Origin: Paramarasmius palmivorus
Taxonomy: Eukaryota > Basidiomycota > Agaricomycetes > Agaricales > Marasmiaceae
Assembly: GCA_037176845.1 (NCBI GenBank)
Contig: JAYKXP010000167.1
Span: 27,485 to 91,484 of the forward strand
Direction of reading: 5' to 3'
Length of the DNA: 64,000 bases
Shown: positions 24,301-34,014 of the stretch, piece after piece
How positions within the stretch are numbered: the stretch's first letter is position 1
Layout: every line of letters begins with the position of its first letter
Position numbers and translations under genes: made by a program
Notes under the pieces: model-generated
The model's database searches: none
What the model was told of the DNA's origin: nothing
Seen by the model: only the letters and a program-made list of their open reading frames with translations

Positions 24301-25620
24301 TCTCCGCCAAGATATGTCGGACATCCTTTGGATCGGTTTTGAGAAACGATGTCTGATACTCAGCAGCTTCCATCCAGGGAATGCTGGGTACGGATTGAGA
24401 GAATATGCTCCGCTGCGGTGGTGTGTAGCGAACCAGAAAATTCGGCTCCACCAACACCTGGATATGTTCCTTTTCCTTCAGAGTACAAGAACCTTTCTGA
24501 ATCTCTATGATGTTCCTGGTGTGGACGAGAGTCTGAAGATGTCCGCAACCATGGAATTCACTCTGCTCGACCACAAACCCATCCCATCCATGAATCGTGT
24601 GCTGAACCAAATCGCCGGTCTTCCAAGACTTCTGGACACCCCAGCCAACATGTCTTCGTATGTTATCCGTGTCTACGGTGTAGAGACCATCCTGTTCCAC
24701 TGCTACCACCTCTCCCAAGATGCCAGAGATTCTGGTTACGACACGCTCACCCACTTGAAAGTCCCAACCAGCTACACGCAGGAAGTGGTCCGTGAGGATA
24801 GGATGACTGCAAGAATAGAAGAGCATGCCTTCCCGTGGCGTAAGAGGACGATGGAGGGGTTTGACGAATTCGGTAGAGACAACTTCTACGCGAAGACCAT
24901 GATCGACGTTGTATCTGCAAGTAGACAAAAACTCTCGGGATAGAGACTCGACATCATGCAAGCATTGCACTACCTCATCATGCAAGCTCACTTGGTACGC
25001 ACTGCTGGTCTGTATTGCCTTCACTGGCACACGCGGAATGAGGAGAACAGTGAGCTCTTTGCAACCAGATGACACCACTATTGCGGCATCACCATGATAG
25101 TGTCTCAAGCTATCGCATCGCTTGAGTGTCTCTGGTGGTATCGAGTGTTTGGAATGCGTATGTTGAGGGATGGCGTCTCGTGTTTCGTCCTTGCAAGCAA
25201 TTGGCTCTTCAGGAGGAGCATTCGTGGCTAACTCCTCTTCTGATATTGACCATGTAGCGTCTGGGAGTTCTGAAGGAGGAGGTGGAGGCGTTGTGTAACG
25301 ACATTCGTTTTTCCTGACTTTGTGAGGTGGATTGGTGTATAAACACACCCAGCTACCAGTTGAATGCTCGAGAGCAGCTCTTTGATAGTGTTCAATTAGT
25401 AGCTGCAAGGACAGAGGTGTCTCGTAGACGTCCATCTGTACCATTTTGATGCTGTTGAGGCCTGTTGGACTCCTAACGACATGCCGACACATGCTCAAAG
25501 CGAGTGCGGTTAAAGCTGGATTTTGGGTTTCCACATAGAGGAAATTGTCCTTCGGCCGCCTGGCATAGAGAGTCACATTGCAGTCTGCTGGCCTCTTGGT
25601 CTGAAAAATTTTGCAGAATT

Positions 25621-25625
25621 CCTTC
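25621..25625. repeat. Target-site duplication of Copia-1 (left)
   Basis: CCTTC, repeated exactly at 30626-30630 outside the other LTR. Five base pairs fits LTR-retrotransposon integrases. Confidence 0.85.
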
Positions 25626-26038
25626 TGTTAGCAGCAATAATCCTTAGCGACGGGTAAGCACGTAACACTTGATGTCAAAGCAAGTGGACCGTGATCAACG
25701 CCTAAGTGAATCAACTAGGTCAAGGATAGAGATGATGATCGAAAGACTTGTGAAAAGCCTTGAGACTGTGTTTAGCAGTGCTGGTACAAGACAATAGCAA
25801 GAGACGATGATATTCGATGTAGAGAGTACACAGTTTATATAGTGGAAAGTTCAATAGCATAAAGGACAAGTAAGTATAAATGAATATGCCACACCGATAC
25901 GATGGTATGAGAATAAGAAGCATAAAGACCACAATGAACAGATAAGACTACAAAGGAAAGTCCAGATAGAGAACAAGGACAATAGAGTAGCTGAAAAGAT
26001 AATCAAATGATACCATAAAAGGATTAATTATTCTAACA
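25626..26038 (-). repeat. 3' LTR of Copia-1 (413 bp)
   Basis: On the minus strand it begins TGTTAGAATAATTAATCC and ends with a near-inverted copy, AAGGATTATTGCTGCTAACA. The final 27 bp (plus-strand 25626-25652) are absent from the 5' LTR. A TATA-like 'tatataaac' is near 25832 (read on minus). Confidence 0.9.
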
Positions 26039-26045
26039 CTCCCCT

Positions 26046-29000
26046 TCAAACCGAGCATAGTCCCATTTGACTTGCGAAGTGTTTGACCTTTGCAGAGGGT
26101 AATCCTTTTGTCAACGGATCAGCCAACATGTCTTCGGTTGGACAATACCCCAGCACAATTTTCCCCTTTTCGACCGTATAACAGATAAAATGGAACCGTA
26201 TGTCGATGTGTTTCGTTCTCGCATGGAAGCAGTCTCCTAGAGATAAGGAAATCGCTCCTTGGTTGTCTGTTTTTAACAGCAGTGGTTCCTCCTTTCCTCC
26301 AAAAATTTCGGACATAAAAGACCGAATCCATAAGGCCTCCTTTGCCGCGTGCATGAGCGCGACGTATTCGGCTTCTGTTGTGGAGAGAGCTACTAGAGGT
26401 TGCCTTTTCGACGACCATGATAGAGCCCCACCGTTGAGCATGAACACGTATCCTGAGATAGCTCTCCGTCCCTCTGTAGTCATTCCATCCGCATCCGAAT
26501 ACCCTACTACCCTTTGATGGTCTTCCGTCTTTTCATTTGTTTGCCTGTATGATAGCCAATAGTGCATGGTCCCCTTTAAATATCCGCAAATCCTCAGCAA
26601 CGCATTCCAGTCCTCTCTTGTCGGTTGTTGTAGATTGGTAGAGGACTGTGAGAGCGCATATGTGATGTCTGGCCTGGTTGCTATGGATATATACTGTAGT
26701 GCTCCGACTAATTCTCGAAATGGCATTGGGAAGGGAGCATTCATGGTACTGGTCCCAGTTTCGAAGGATGGGTTCGAGTGTTTTCCAGCATTCTTTGCAT
26801 TCAGTTCCCTGTGGATGGTCGCATCTGTTGACACGCCAGTCTTTGTCTCCGTAGAGAAGGGCTGCTTGGGCCGTTCTGTGGTCGAATGATGGATTTCGTC
26901 GTTTGGCAGCTTTAACAAGCCAGGTAATGGGGGAATAGACAAAGGGACTGCGGGAGTTGAGATCTTCGAGTTGTTGGGTAGACATGATTTTGGTTTGAAG
27001 GGGGCAGAAGTTGGTTTGATGTTGCTTAGACCGAAGCGTTCCAATACTGCTTTTATGTATGATGTTTGGCATAGCCGAATTATCCCATGTTCCTGCTGGA
27101 TCTCAATGCCTAGTAACCAATTGATTTGTCCTTCATCAGTGACTTCCATTTTGGATTTAATTTTGCTCTTGGCTTTCATCATTTTCTTTTCATCTTCTGC
27201 CACAATGGTCATGTCGTCGACGTGGATGAATATGATGGTGAAGGGATTTTTCCGGTAGAACACTGCGTGATCATGTTCGGATCGTGTGTATCCTAGTTCT
27301 TTCATCCATTGGACAAATTTTTCGTTCCATCGTTTTCCTGCTTGGTGGAGTCCATACAATGCCACTTTTAGCTCCATTGCTTCTCCTGGTTTGGCTCCAA
27401 TGTCTAATCCTGGTGGGAGTTTCATGAATACCCTTTCTTCGGGTTTTAATCTTCCATAAAGGTATGCGGATTTTACGTCCATCTGATGGATGGTCATATT
27501 GTGATGTGCCGCTACTGACAGAATGGTTCTGATGGAAGTGAATTTTGCCACTGATGCGAATGTGTCATCCAGCAAGTAATCTATCCCTGGTATTTGGCGA
27601 AACCCTTTTACCACAAGTCTGGCTCTGTACCTGTCTACGTTGCCTTCCTTGTTGCGCTTAGATCTGTATACCCATTTGTTTGGAAGAATGTCCGTTCCGG
27701 GAGGAGGCATGGATAGGGAGTACGAATCTTGGTTCTTTAGTTGGGTGATTTCATCTTTCATCGCTTCCAACCATTTTTCCTTGTTTGGTCCTTCTAGCGC
27801 TTGTTGGTGTGTGAAAGGATCTGATTTTTCCATCTTGCTAGTGACTTTGGCTATGCTGGCGGTTAGATGTTTTTCGGTGATTCGGATTTCTTTCCCTCCC
27901 TCTGCAGTTCCTTGCTGAATTTGTTTTACTTTGTCTGTGGGTTGTCGTCTTCGTTTTCCGACTATTACTTCAGGATCAAGGAATTCCATTTCTTCTTGTG
28001 TTGCTTCGTTGATAGGGGGACCAGTTTCAGCGACAGATTTTAACAATCCTTCTAATTGTTCTTGCTCCCCTTCGCTGATACTTGTCTTCCTATCTGAGAA
28101 GTATATGCTCCGTTCCACCGTTATGGATCTGGTCTTTGGCCAGTAAACTCTGAATCCATTGGATTCTTTGTCTGGACCTAACCAGTGTCCATCTACGGTC
28201 ATTGGTCCAAGCTTGTCTGGTTGGTCATCCCGTTTTACGAAGACGTTGCATCCCCATGATCTGATGTATAACCCATTTGGATGTTGTTTGTATCTTCTCC
28301 AGTAAGGTGTTTCTCCTTGTATAGCTTTATGGGGAACTCTATTCCATAGGAATACTCCATAGTCAACGGCATATCCCCATAGCCACTTTGGTAGCGATGA
28401 TCCGATTAACATCACTCTGACGTAATTGAGTAATGTGAGATGTGCACGTTCAGCGTCTCCATTGTGTTCGGATGTATCGTGAACTGTCAGCCTTCGGATA
28501 GTGCCTTTGCTTTCCAAGTATTCGGCAAATTCTTCTGATAAGAATTCTCCTCCTCGGTCGGAATGTAAGATTTTAATCTTTATGTCTTCCTGTGTGAGAA
28601 GTCGTTCTTGGTGAATGACGTATTTGGCGAAGGCTTCTCCTTTGGATCGTAGGAGCACTTCTGTTAACCAATGTGTGTGACTGTCTAGGAGAGTTAAAGC
28701 ATATTCCCCTCCTTTGTATGTTTTGATTGAGGCGGGTCCCCACACATCCATGTGAATAATGTCACCGAACTTTTCAGCAACTGGATGTTCGTTTGATTTT
28801 CCTACAGGATGACGTTTGCCTTTTGCAGCTAGGCAGATGTCACATGTTCTCGGTTGTTCCATTTTCTTGTGGTCAAGTTTTAGTCCTGTGATTTTTCCTT
28901 CGGTGATCAATCTGGTGACATATTCGTAATTTGTATGTCCAAAAATGTCGTGAGCTTCTTGTAGTGATATGACATGTATCTTGGTTGCTGATAACGCGTA

Positions 29001-29768
29001 TTCATTGTGGCTGTTCCATTGATATAATCCATCTATTTTGGGAATTTGTTGAATTAAACGCCCCTTTTGGTAGATGTTCATTTTCCCATGCTCTATGATA
29101 ATGTGGTGGCCATCATCATCTAGCATTCCAAGGCTGACTAATGTGCATTCCATTTTGGGAACTAGCATTGTATTTGGGAGTTTCAGGTTTCCGAAAAACA
29201 TCGTTCCTTCTTGTGATGACTTTAAAATACCTCCATTAGCTGCTGTGATGCATTTATCTTCTGTTGGTGAGATGTTGGAAAGGAAATTGGGATTGGGGGT
29301 CATATGTTTTGAAGCTCCTGAGTTGAATAGAGTTGTTTCTCCAATATGGTCACTCGAGGCATAGGCTGAAATGATGGAATTGGAGGCACTCTTAGGTGCT
29401 GCGGAATCTACAGTTCTGTGTGCTATGTTTGTATGAGAAAATGTCCCCTCGGTGTCGGCGTCATCTATATTGCTACTATTTTCACTCCCACCCTCATATT
29501 CTACTGTAATGGCCCTTTCCGTGGATGTTGTGCTTTCTTCCCATTGAACTGCTGGTCCGAATGTAGCTGAGTTGTCCCATGGGGTAGCGACGTAGCTTGG
29601 CCATGCTTCAGAATTGTTCCATGGGTCGTCAGGCATGTCGTCCCATTCGGAAGGAGGAAGAGGGGCTAATGGTGGGTTGTCAATTTCGCGAATGAGTGAT
29701 CGATGTTTTTCGTCCTCGTACCAGTCGGCTACAAGCTGTTTGATGTAGGCATCAGAGTGCTCTTCCAT
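26046..29768 (-). CDS. Copia-type polyprotein (protease-integrase-RT-RNase H), 1240 aa
   Basis: One uninterrupted frame. The protease active-site motif is at residues 147-153 but reads FNSGAS, with Asn149 where the family has the catalytic Asp. The integrase has the zinc-binding 'HDIFGH'/'CDIC' (about 273-312) and catalytic D341, D404 and E440. The reverse transcriptase (about 700-900) has 'QMDVKSAYL' and 'IHVDDM' (D851, D852 in the YVDD position). RNase H (about 1085-1220) has 'GYSDAD', 'TEAEYVAL' and 'KTDNQGA'. An unusual Ser/Thr/Pro-rich linker of about 85 residues separates RT from 'FRELVGALQYIS'. The function is reverse transcription and integration of element RNA. Except for Asn149 it looks intact. 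No Gag lies upstream in frame. Confidence 0.93.
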   Translation of the reverse strand: MEEHSDAYIKQLVADWYEDEKHRSLIREIDNPPLAPLPPSEWDDMPDDPWNNSEAWPSYVATPWDNSATFGPAVQWEESTTSTERAITVEYEGGSENSSNIDDADTEGTFSHTNIAHRTVDSAAPKSASNSIISAYASSDHIGETTLFNSGASKHMTPNPNFLSNISPTEDKCITAANGGILKSSQEGTMFFGNLKLPNTMLVPKMECTLVSLGMLDDDGHHIIIEHGKMNIYQKGRLIQQIPKIDGLYQWNSHNEYALSATKIHVISLQEAHDIFGHTNYEYVTRLITEGKITGLKLDHKKMEQPRTCDICLAAKGKRHPVGKSNEHPVAEKFGDIIHMDVWGPASIKTYKGGEYALTLLDSHTHWLTEVLLRSKGEAFAKYVIHQERLLTQEDIKIKILHSDRGGEFLSEEFAEYLESKGTIRRLTVHDTSEHNGDAERAHLTLLNYVRVMLIGSSLPKWLWGYAVDYGVFLWNRVPHKAIQGETPYWRRYKQHPNGLYIRSWGCNVFVKRDDQPDKLGPMTVDGHWLGPDKESNGFRVYWPKTRSITVERSIYFSDRKTSISEGEQEQLEGLLKSVAETGPPINEATQEEMEFLDPEVIVGKRRRQPTDKVKQIQQGTAEGGKEIRITEKHLTASIAKVTSKMEKSDPFTHQQALEGPNKEKWLEAMKDEITQLKNQDSYSLSMPPPGTDILPNKWVYRSKRNKEGNVDRYRARLVVKGFRQIPGIDYLLDDTFASVAKFTSIRTILSVAAHHNMTIHQMDVKSAYLYGRLKPEERVFMKLPPGLDIGAKPGEAMELKVALYGLHQAGKRWNEKFVQWMKELGYTRSEHDHAVFYRKNPFTIIFIHVDDMTIVAEDEKKMMKAKSKIKSKMEVTDEGQINWLLGIEIQQEHGIIRLCQTSYIKAVLERFGLSNIKPTSAPFKPKSCLPNNSKISTPAVPLSIPPLPGLLKLPNDEIHHSTTERPKQPFSTETKTGVSTDATIHRELNAKNAGKHSNPSFETGTSTMNAPFPMPFRELVGALQYISIATRPDITYALSQSSTNLQQPTREDWNALLRICGYLKGTMHYWLSYRQTNEKTEDHQRVVGYSDADGMTTEGRRAISGYVFMLNGGALSWSSKRQPLVALSTTEAEYVALMHAAKEALWIRSFMSEIFGGKEEPLLLKTDNQGAISLSLGDCFHARTKHIDIRFHFICYTVEKGKIVLGYCPTEDMLADPLTKGLPSAKVKHFASQMGLCSV

Positions 29769-29774
29769 CTGAGC

Positions 29775-30155
29775 TCAATATGGGACTGCTGTACCGTCCC
29801 TAGCTTCCTCTGTTGTTTGTCCCTTCTTGTATGGTGTCCTGGCGATGACCTGTCCACCCATCAAGGTCTTATTGGCCGACCTGTAACACGTTTTGCAGCA
29901 GTGGAATTCCATGAAATCGTCATCGCCATCGTCGTCCATGCTGTCGTCGAAGAGGACTCTGATGATCCCTACTGGTCTGCGATCTCCTCCTTTGGGGGTG
30001 TGGCAAGTGCCACAGTCGCACTCTAGACTCATGTGGGGAAGGTGGCTGTTGTTGTTGTTGGATGACGTCCAGAGATCTTCTGCTGGTGGATTCGCAAAAG
30101 AGTAAGTGGTCTGTGAAGGGATTGGACTTTGGGTCCTTTTGTTGGTTGTTTCCAC
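29775..30155 (-). CDS. Hypothetical 126-aa ORF in the Gag position of Copia-1
   Basis: Lies between the 5' LTR and pol, same strand, with its stop 6 bp before the pol ATG. It has Cys pairs ('CDCGTCH', 'CCKTCY') around an acidic Asp-rich patch, which might bind a metal, but the spacing is not a retroviral CCHC knuckle and there is no UBN2-type Gag helix pattern. It could be a remnant or replacement of Gag, or host sequence picked up with a 5' deletion. I assign no function. Confidence 0.4.
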   Translation of the reverse strand: METTNKRTQSPIPSQTTYSFANPPAEDLWTSSNNNNSHLPHMSLECDCGTCHTPKGGDRRPVGIIRVLFDDSMDDDGDDDFMEFHCCKTCYRSANKTLMGGQVIARTPYKKGQTTEEARDGTAVPY

Positions 30156-30239
30156 TTGAAGTTGGTTCGTGCTGTCTGATCCAGTCCAACGTGTTTCATC
30201 GAGGTTGATGTGAGGGAATGGGTTGGTTGGGGAAATGGT

Positions 30240-30625
30240 GGTAAGCGCGTAACACTTGATGTCAAAGCAAGTGGACCGTGATCAACGCCTAAGTGAATCA
30301 ACTAGGTCAAGGATAGAGATGATGATCGAAAGACTTGTGAAAAGCCTTGAGACTGTGTTTAGCAGTGCTGGTACAAGACAATAGCAAGAGACGATGATAT
30401 TCGATGTAGAGAGTACACAGTTTATATAGTGGAAAGTTCAATAGCATAAAGGACAAGTAAGTATAAATGAATATGCCACACCGATACGATGGTATGAGAA
30501 TAAGAAGCATAAAGACCACAATGAACAGATAAGACTACAAAGGAAAGTCCAGATAGAGAACAAGGACAATAGAGTAGCTGAAAAGATAATCAAATGATAC
30601 CATAAAAGGATTAATTATTCTAACA
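30240..30625 (-). repeat. 5' LTR of Copia-1 (386 bp, lacks the last 27 bp)
   Basis: Matches 25653-26038 with one mismatch (gtaagcGcg against gtaagcAcg). The U5 tail ending CTAACA and a recognisable tRNA primer-binding site are missing at the inner junction, where 'gcttac' is followed directly by 'caccatttcccc' (minus strand). Confidence 0.88.
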
Positions 30626-31606
30626 CCTTCCACCAACATATGACATCACGCTGGCGTTTGGACTGATTGGTGGTCAGTTTCGGATGGAAGTTATTATAAG
30701 GTATGACTTACGTGGACATACACAAGCCATATTGACTGTAACCCATGCTTTTGACGTGTTTTCTCTCTGCGTTCAGCAGCTTCGCTGTTTGGTTCGTTAT
30801 AGAGTGTCATCATTACTTTGTCCACGTAATTGTAAGTCCTGGAGTCGAGTTTCTTCTTTCCAAAGTCTACGAATGGTATGCTGGGCTTGGATATCCTTTC
30901 CTTGTCTGGTCTGAGCTTCGTTGTGATAGTGTGATAGTTGATAGAAGGACTAGCGTCCTCGTCATCTCCAACAATGAATCCATCTGTCCAAACAGTTAGG
31001 ATAAGTAATGTGTAAGACTATCAGAACATACCCATATCCTCGTCACCCTCGTCATCCTCTTCATCGTGGCTGACCTCTGCTTCCAGGTCAAGGAAGCCCG
31101 AGACACCATCCATATCCCCCCTATTGCGCTTTCGCTTCTTCGACATTCTTTGGGTGGGCGATACTTCTCCTGTCGACTCTGCAGCACAGATACCAGGAGG
31201 CGACGGCGGATGAGAGGAGATAAACCGTGGTGAGGAGCACGTCTCTGTATTTGAGGAAAGCTCAACATCCTGAAATGATTAACTCGCTGACAAAGGCCCA
31301 TCTTCAATGCGTTTAGGGCTTGTGATGAATTCGGGGGTTTTCGCAGTCATTGGCCCGTCTATATGGCGAAATGGACGTGGTGAAACGGACTGGAAAGTGA
31401 AGGTTTCCCCTTCAACATACTCAGGCGTTTGCGCCCCTTGAAAACGTGTGGTCTCTATCTCTTCAGTTGTTGTATCTTGGATCCCAGGGCCTGTTTGAAT
31501 CGCCCCAACTGTGATCAGAGCATCGTCGTTGCATTCGTGTATCGTATTCGTTGTCGAAACCTCAAAATCCATCGTATTACAATCGATGCATAAGGTGCTG
31601 TCCATA

Positions 31607-31922
31607 TATTCGTCTCTCCGTCTGGGTATTGTGGATTCCTAGCATAAAAAAACATGGCTTCAGCATGCGTATTTGAAGCTTCATTTTGGAGGTTTAAACT
31701 TGAACTCGTATCTCATTTTTTTTCAGTATATCTTATATCCTTCATTGTTATTTGTCTTATACTATTGATAGTGTACTCTATACTACGAGGAGGAAAGTAA
31801 TTTACCTTAGAGATTATCCGCAGTGTCATAGACACTGCCTCGTTGTGGTTTGATGCAAAGTCCAAAATTACGTACCCATCCAGAAAGGCCGAGCCTTGAG
31901 GCAGGCATGAGGAGCACATGTA
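31607..31922. other. Upstream region of the Spt5-like gene
   Basis: No gene is seen. It is likely the 5' leader and promoter side of the minus-strand Spt5-like gene. The minus-strand ORF at 31713-31919 has no recognisable motif. Confidence 0.35.
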
Positions 31923-31956
31923 CGAGGGTCTGTGCTCATGTGAGCACAGACCCTCG
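31923..31956. repeat. Perfect 34-bp hyphenated palindrome
   Basis: CGAGGGTCTGTGCTCA, two bases, then its exact reverse complement. A 16-bp perfect stem with a 2-nt centre would extrude as a strong hairpin. It stands next to a tRNA-like fragment. Confidence 0.9.
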
Positions 31957-31984
31957 CAGGCAACACTGAATCACGCAACACAAG

Positions 31985-32016
31985 TTAGCGCTCTGAGCGG
32001 ACTTTGAATCCGGTTG
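31985..32016 (+). pseudogene. tRNA-Gln(UUG)-like fragment
   Basis: 'GTTAGCGCTCTGAG' followed by 'CGGACTTTGAATCCG' has the layout of a D-arm 3' side plus an anticodon arm with loop CTTTGAA (anticodon TTG, glutamine). No T-arm/B-box follows, and no acceptor stem pairs, so it is a half-tRNA rather than a gene. It may derive from a retroelement primer or a SINE head. Confidence 0.5.
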
Positions 32017-32179
32017 CTCCTTCTCTTGTACCTCCATCATCCCTATGTCCCTACACATCCCTATGTTATCCCTCCCCTCCTTAGCCTCATATGTATTAGT
32101 GTCAATAATGTACATGTTAATTAGTATGAAAAATGTATTTAAATCAATGAAATTCCAATGTAAGTACACCCAAAAATTA

Positions 32180-33240
32180 TGAAGAAAAATTATGAAGACC
32201 GAGATGGCACCATGCTACTCATTCTTCAAGTATTGTCACGATTATTAATGCAACTCTGCAGGGCATGCGTTTACGCTCCTTGTTCCTGCAATCGGCATCC
32301 AGGATGCCCACCGAAACACAAGACAGAGAAGAACGACGGAGAACTCGTAGAGTCGTGGTAGTGGCGTCTTTGGCGAGCACGATTAGGAAAGTGGGCTACA
32401 GTCGCACCAAAGCTACGGATCCTGGTGAGTAACAGACCCTTTTTTTTTTTTGCGTGACTCATCCTCCATCCCTGACAGAGATTCGATCTCGTTGGTCAAG
32501 TCATACATGTCACGTACGTCAATATCTTTTGCTGTTGAAGATCAACATCGCATATCAATACTCCTTCACAGTTACAGGATCCGCACCGTGCACGTAAGAA
32601 GGCCGAACGTGTTCTTTGGAACGAAACATGCTATGTCCTTATCCGAGTCTTCCGTGAAGTTCATATCCGTTACTTTGATGGTATGTATCCTATTTTATGA
32701 TTGGTTTATCATTCTGATTTGCACCAGCATGAGCGTCATCATTAATCACAATGAGCTCGGTCCAAAGAATCCAAGCCCATGGCCCCATTTCTTGGATATT
32801 AACGCGTTCTTCCAGTCGTTCGGCTTTTGCCTCGCATCGTTGGTGTAGAGATCCAATGCCTCCCGTACGTCACAATACTTGTATTCACTCTACTGCCCTA
32901 ACTTTCGCGTCTTCACAGGTACAGGCCCCACATCACGTATGTAACAGGGTGAACGCGTTTTTGGAACGATAATCCCAGATCCAACTTTTCATGTCAGCAT
33001 TATGGAAAAGTCCGTATTCTATGTTTTTCTTGTTTATTTTTGCTAATTCCATGTTAACCTATTTTCTGATTGGTTCTAGTAGGTGACGCCGCCTTACTTC
33101 AACAAAAACGCGCTTCGGGCGATGAATTCGAGTTCATACATGATCATTCTTCAGGTATGAATGCGTTTTTTCAAACTTCTGCATTTGCCTACTGATTCGG
33201 CACTTCCAGCTACAAATAACGGGTGTAACTCACAGCTAGT
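32180..33240 (+). other. Partly duplicated region, possible short exons
   Basis: Two blocks resemble each other. About 32568-32625 ('cacagttacagg' ... 'gaacgtgttctttggaacg') matches about 32917-32970 ('cacaggtacagg' ... 'gaacgcgtttttggaacg'). In the first, an open segment 'RKKAERVLWNETCYVLIRVF' leads to a good donor (gtatgt at about 32681). No family is recognised. It may be a decayed gene between the divergent Spt5-like and transposase genes. Confidence 0.3.
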
Positions 33241-33251
33241 TACCCAGAGAA

Positions 33252-33395
33252 ATGGCAAAATATCGCTTTCAACGAGGCCAGAAATTGAGGCGCGCGCGAC
33301 GAACTAAGAAGAAAGGCAAAAGCTCTCCTTCACCCAGCCCCTCACCGCCTTCACCTCCCAGTCCCTTACCCTTGGTAGCCATACCCCAACGTTAG
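33252..33395 (+). CDS. Small basic proline-rich ORF
   Basis: From ATG 33252: 'MAKYRFQRGQKLRRARRTKKK', then a Ser/Pro-rich run, ending at a good donor (gttagt at about 33392) with an acceptor 'cgttag' near 33440. The strongly basic start suggests nucleic-acid binding or a nuclear-localisation region. It could be a 5' exon of an unrecognised hAT-1 cargo gene; no homologue is known to me. Confidence 0.35.
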   Translation: MAKYRFQRGQKLRRARRTKKKGKSSPSPSPSPPSPPSPLPLVAIPQR

Positions 33396-33444
33396 TTTAC
33401 TTTCCTCTATCTGCACTATCTTTACTGAAATCTTATCGTTAGCT

Positions 33445-34014
33445 TCAATCCCACCAACCGTCGTAGACCAAGCTGTGCGACACTTCAGGGAGATTTTATG
33501 CGTGTACGACGCGTTTTCTACGTCCTCTAGGCTTTATGCTCACTAATTCAACAGCTCACGGGTCTCTCACACTTACACCGATGCAAACGGCGTCAGCCAT
33601 ACAATTAGTCGTCTTGTTATGGACACATTTGTTTTGCGAAACTGTTAATTACCTATATGTCTTATCACTTCAATCAGTATTTTGTTTCCCCTGAGCTTTT
33701 AAACGATGCGGCAATGCCTTCAAAGGGTCAACGTGTTCTTGATTTAATACGATTAAATCGGTGCCGCATGGTTTAAGGTTCATTCTTTCGCATTTTGTCA
33801 AGGTAATGACTTTAGGCGCTCAAACCTATCGCGTTAAAGTTTCCTTTTTAGATTGTTACTCCACCTTGAACGTGTTTAGGCACAGCAGAGTAGGCCATTG
33901 CTTGGTATGTTCATTCCTGTAATAAGCTCTCGGACATGTTACTTACGTTGTCATGCGTTGCAGGACATATAAACTTACTATTCTACGAAATCAACACTGC
34001 AAACCCCACTAACA
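33445..34014. promoter_or_regulatory. Presumed promoter region of the hAT-1 transposase
   Basis: No ORF is convincing. It lies immediately upstream of the candidate transposase start at 34015. A pair of 'gattaaat'/'atttaata' motifs occurs near 33745. No defined box can be named. Confidence 0.3.

Larger units (their letters stand above)
25626..30625 (-). mobile_element. Copia-1 LTR retrotransposon, 5.0 kb
   Basis: Bounded by TGTTAG/CTAACA and a CCTTC duplication. The two LTRs differ at one position over 386 bp by eye, so insertion is recent. It carries a single long pol ORF in Copia order (protease, integrase, reverse transcriptase, RNase H). No Gag or CCHC zinc knuckle is recognised between the 5' LTR and pol. 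It is inserted in an exon of the Spt5-like gene on the same strand. Confidence 0.93.
23074..31605 (-). pseudogene. Spt5-like NGN-KOW protein gene, split by Copia-1
   Basis: The ATG at 31605 opens an acidic N-terminus. A basic patch 'KKRKRNRGDMDG' leads into 'FLDLEAEVSHDEEDDEGDEDM' (about 31115-31055). A 48-bp intron follows, then 'GFIVGDDED' and an NGN-like segment ('SIWLVYVH', intron, 'QRDVICWWKEF'). After Copia-1 it continues at 25620 with 'CNVTLYARRPKDNFLYVE', then SH3/KOW-like blocks 'FQVGERVVTRISGILGEVVAVE' and 'WKTGDLVQHTIHGWDGFVVE'. A 56-bp intron follows 'DFVLDLE'; the last exon is 23997-23074. Spt5 with Spt4 clamps RNA polymerase; Spt5-like paralogues are widespread next to basidiomycete transposons. 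Removing Copia-1 with one GAAGG keeps the frame. One TAA (CAA-derived) lies at about 31283-31285. The rest is open, so decay is recent. Confidence 0.65.

Noticed and set aside
24107..24943. 278-codon plus-strand ORF
   Set aside because: It is the antisense shadow of the Spt5-like exon, which has recognisable blocks on the minus strand.
25720..30519. Identical 70-codon ORFs at 25720-25932 and 30307-30519
   Set aside because: They are inside the two LTRs of Copia-1 and are just duplicated LTR sequence.
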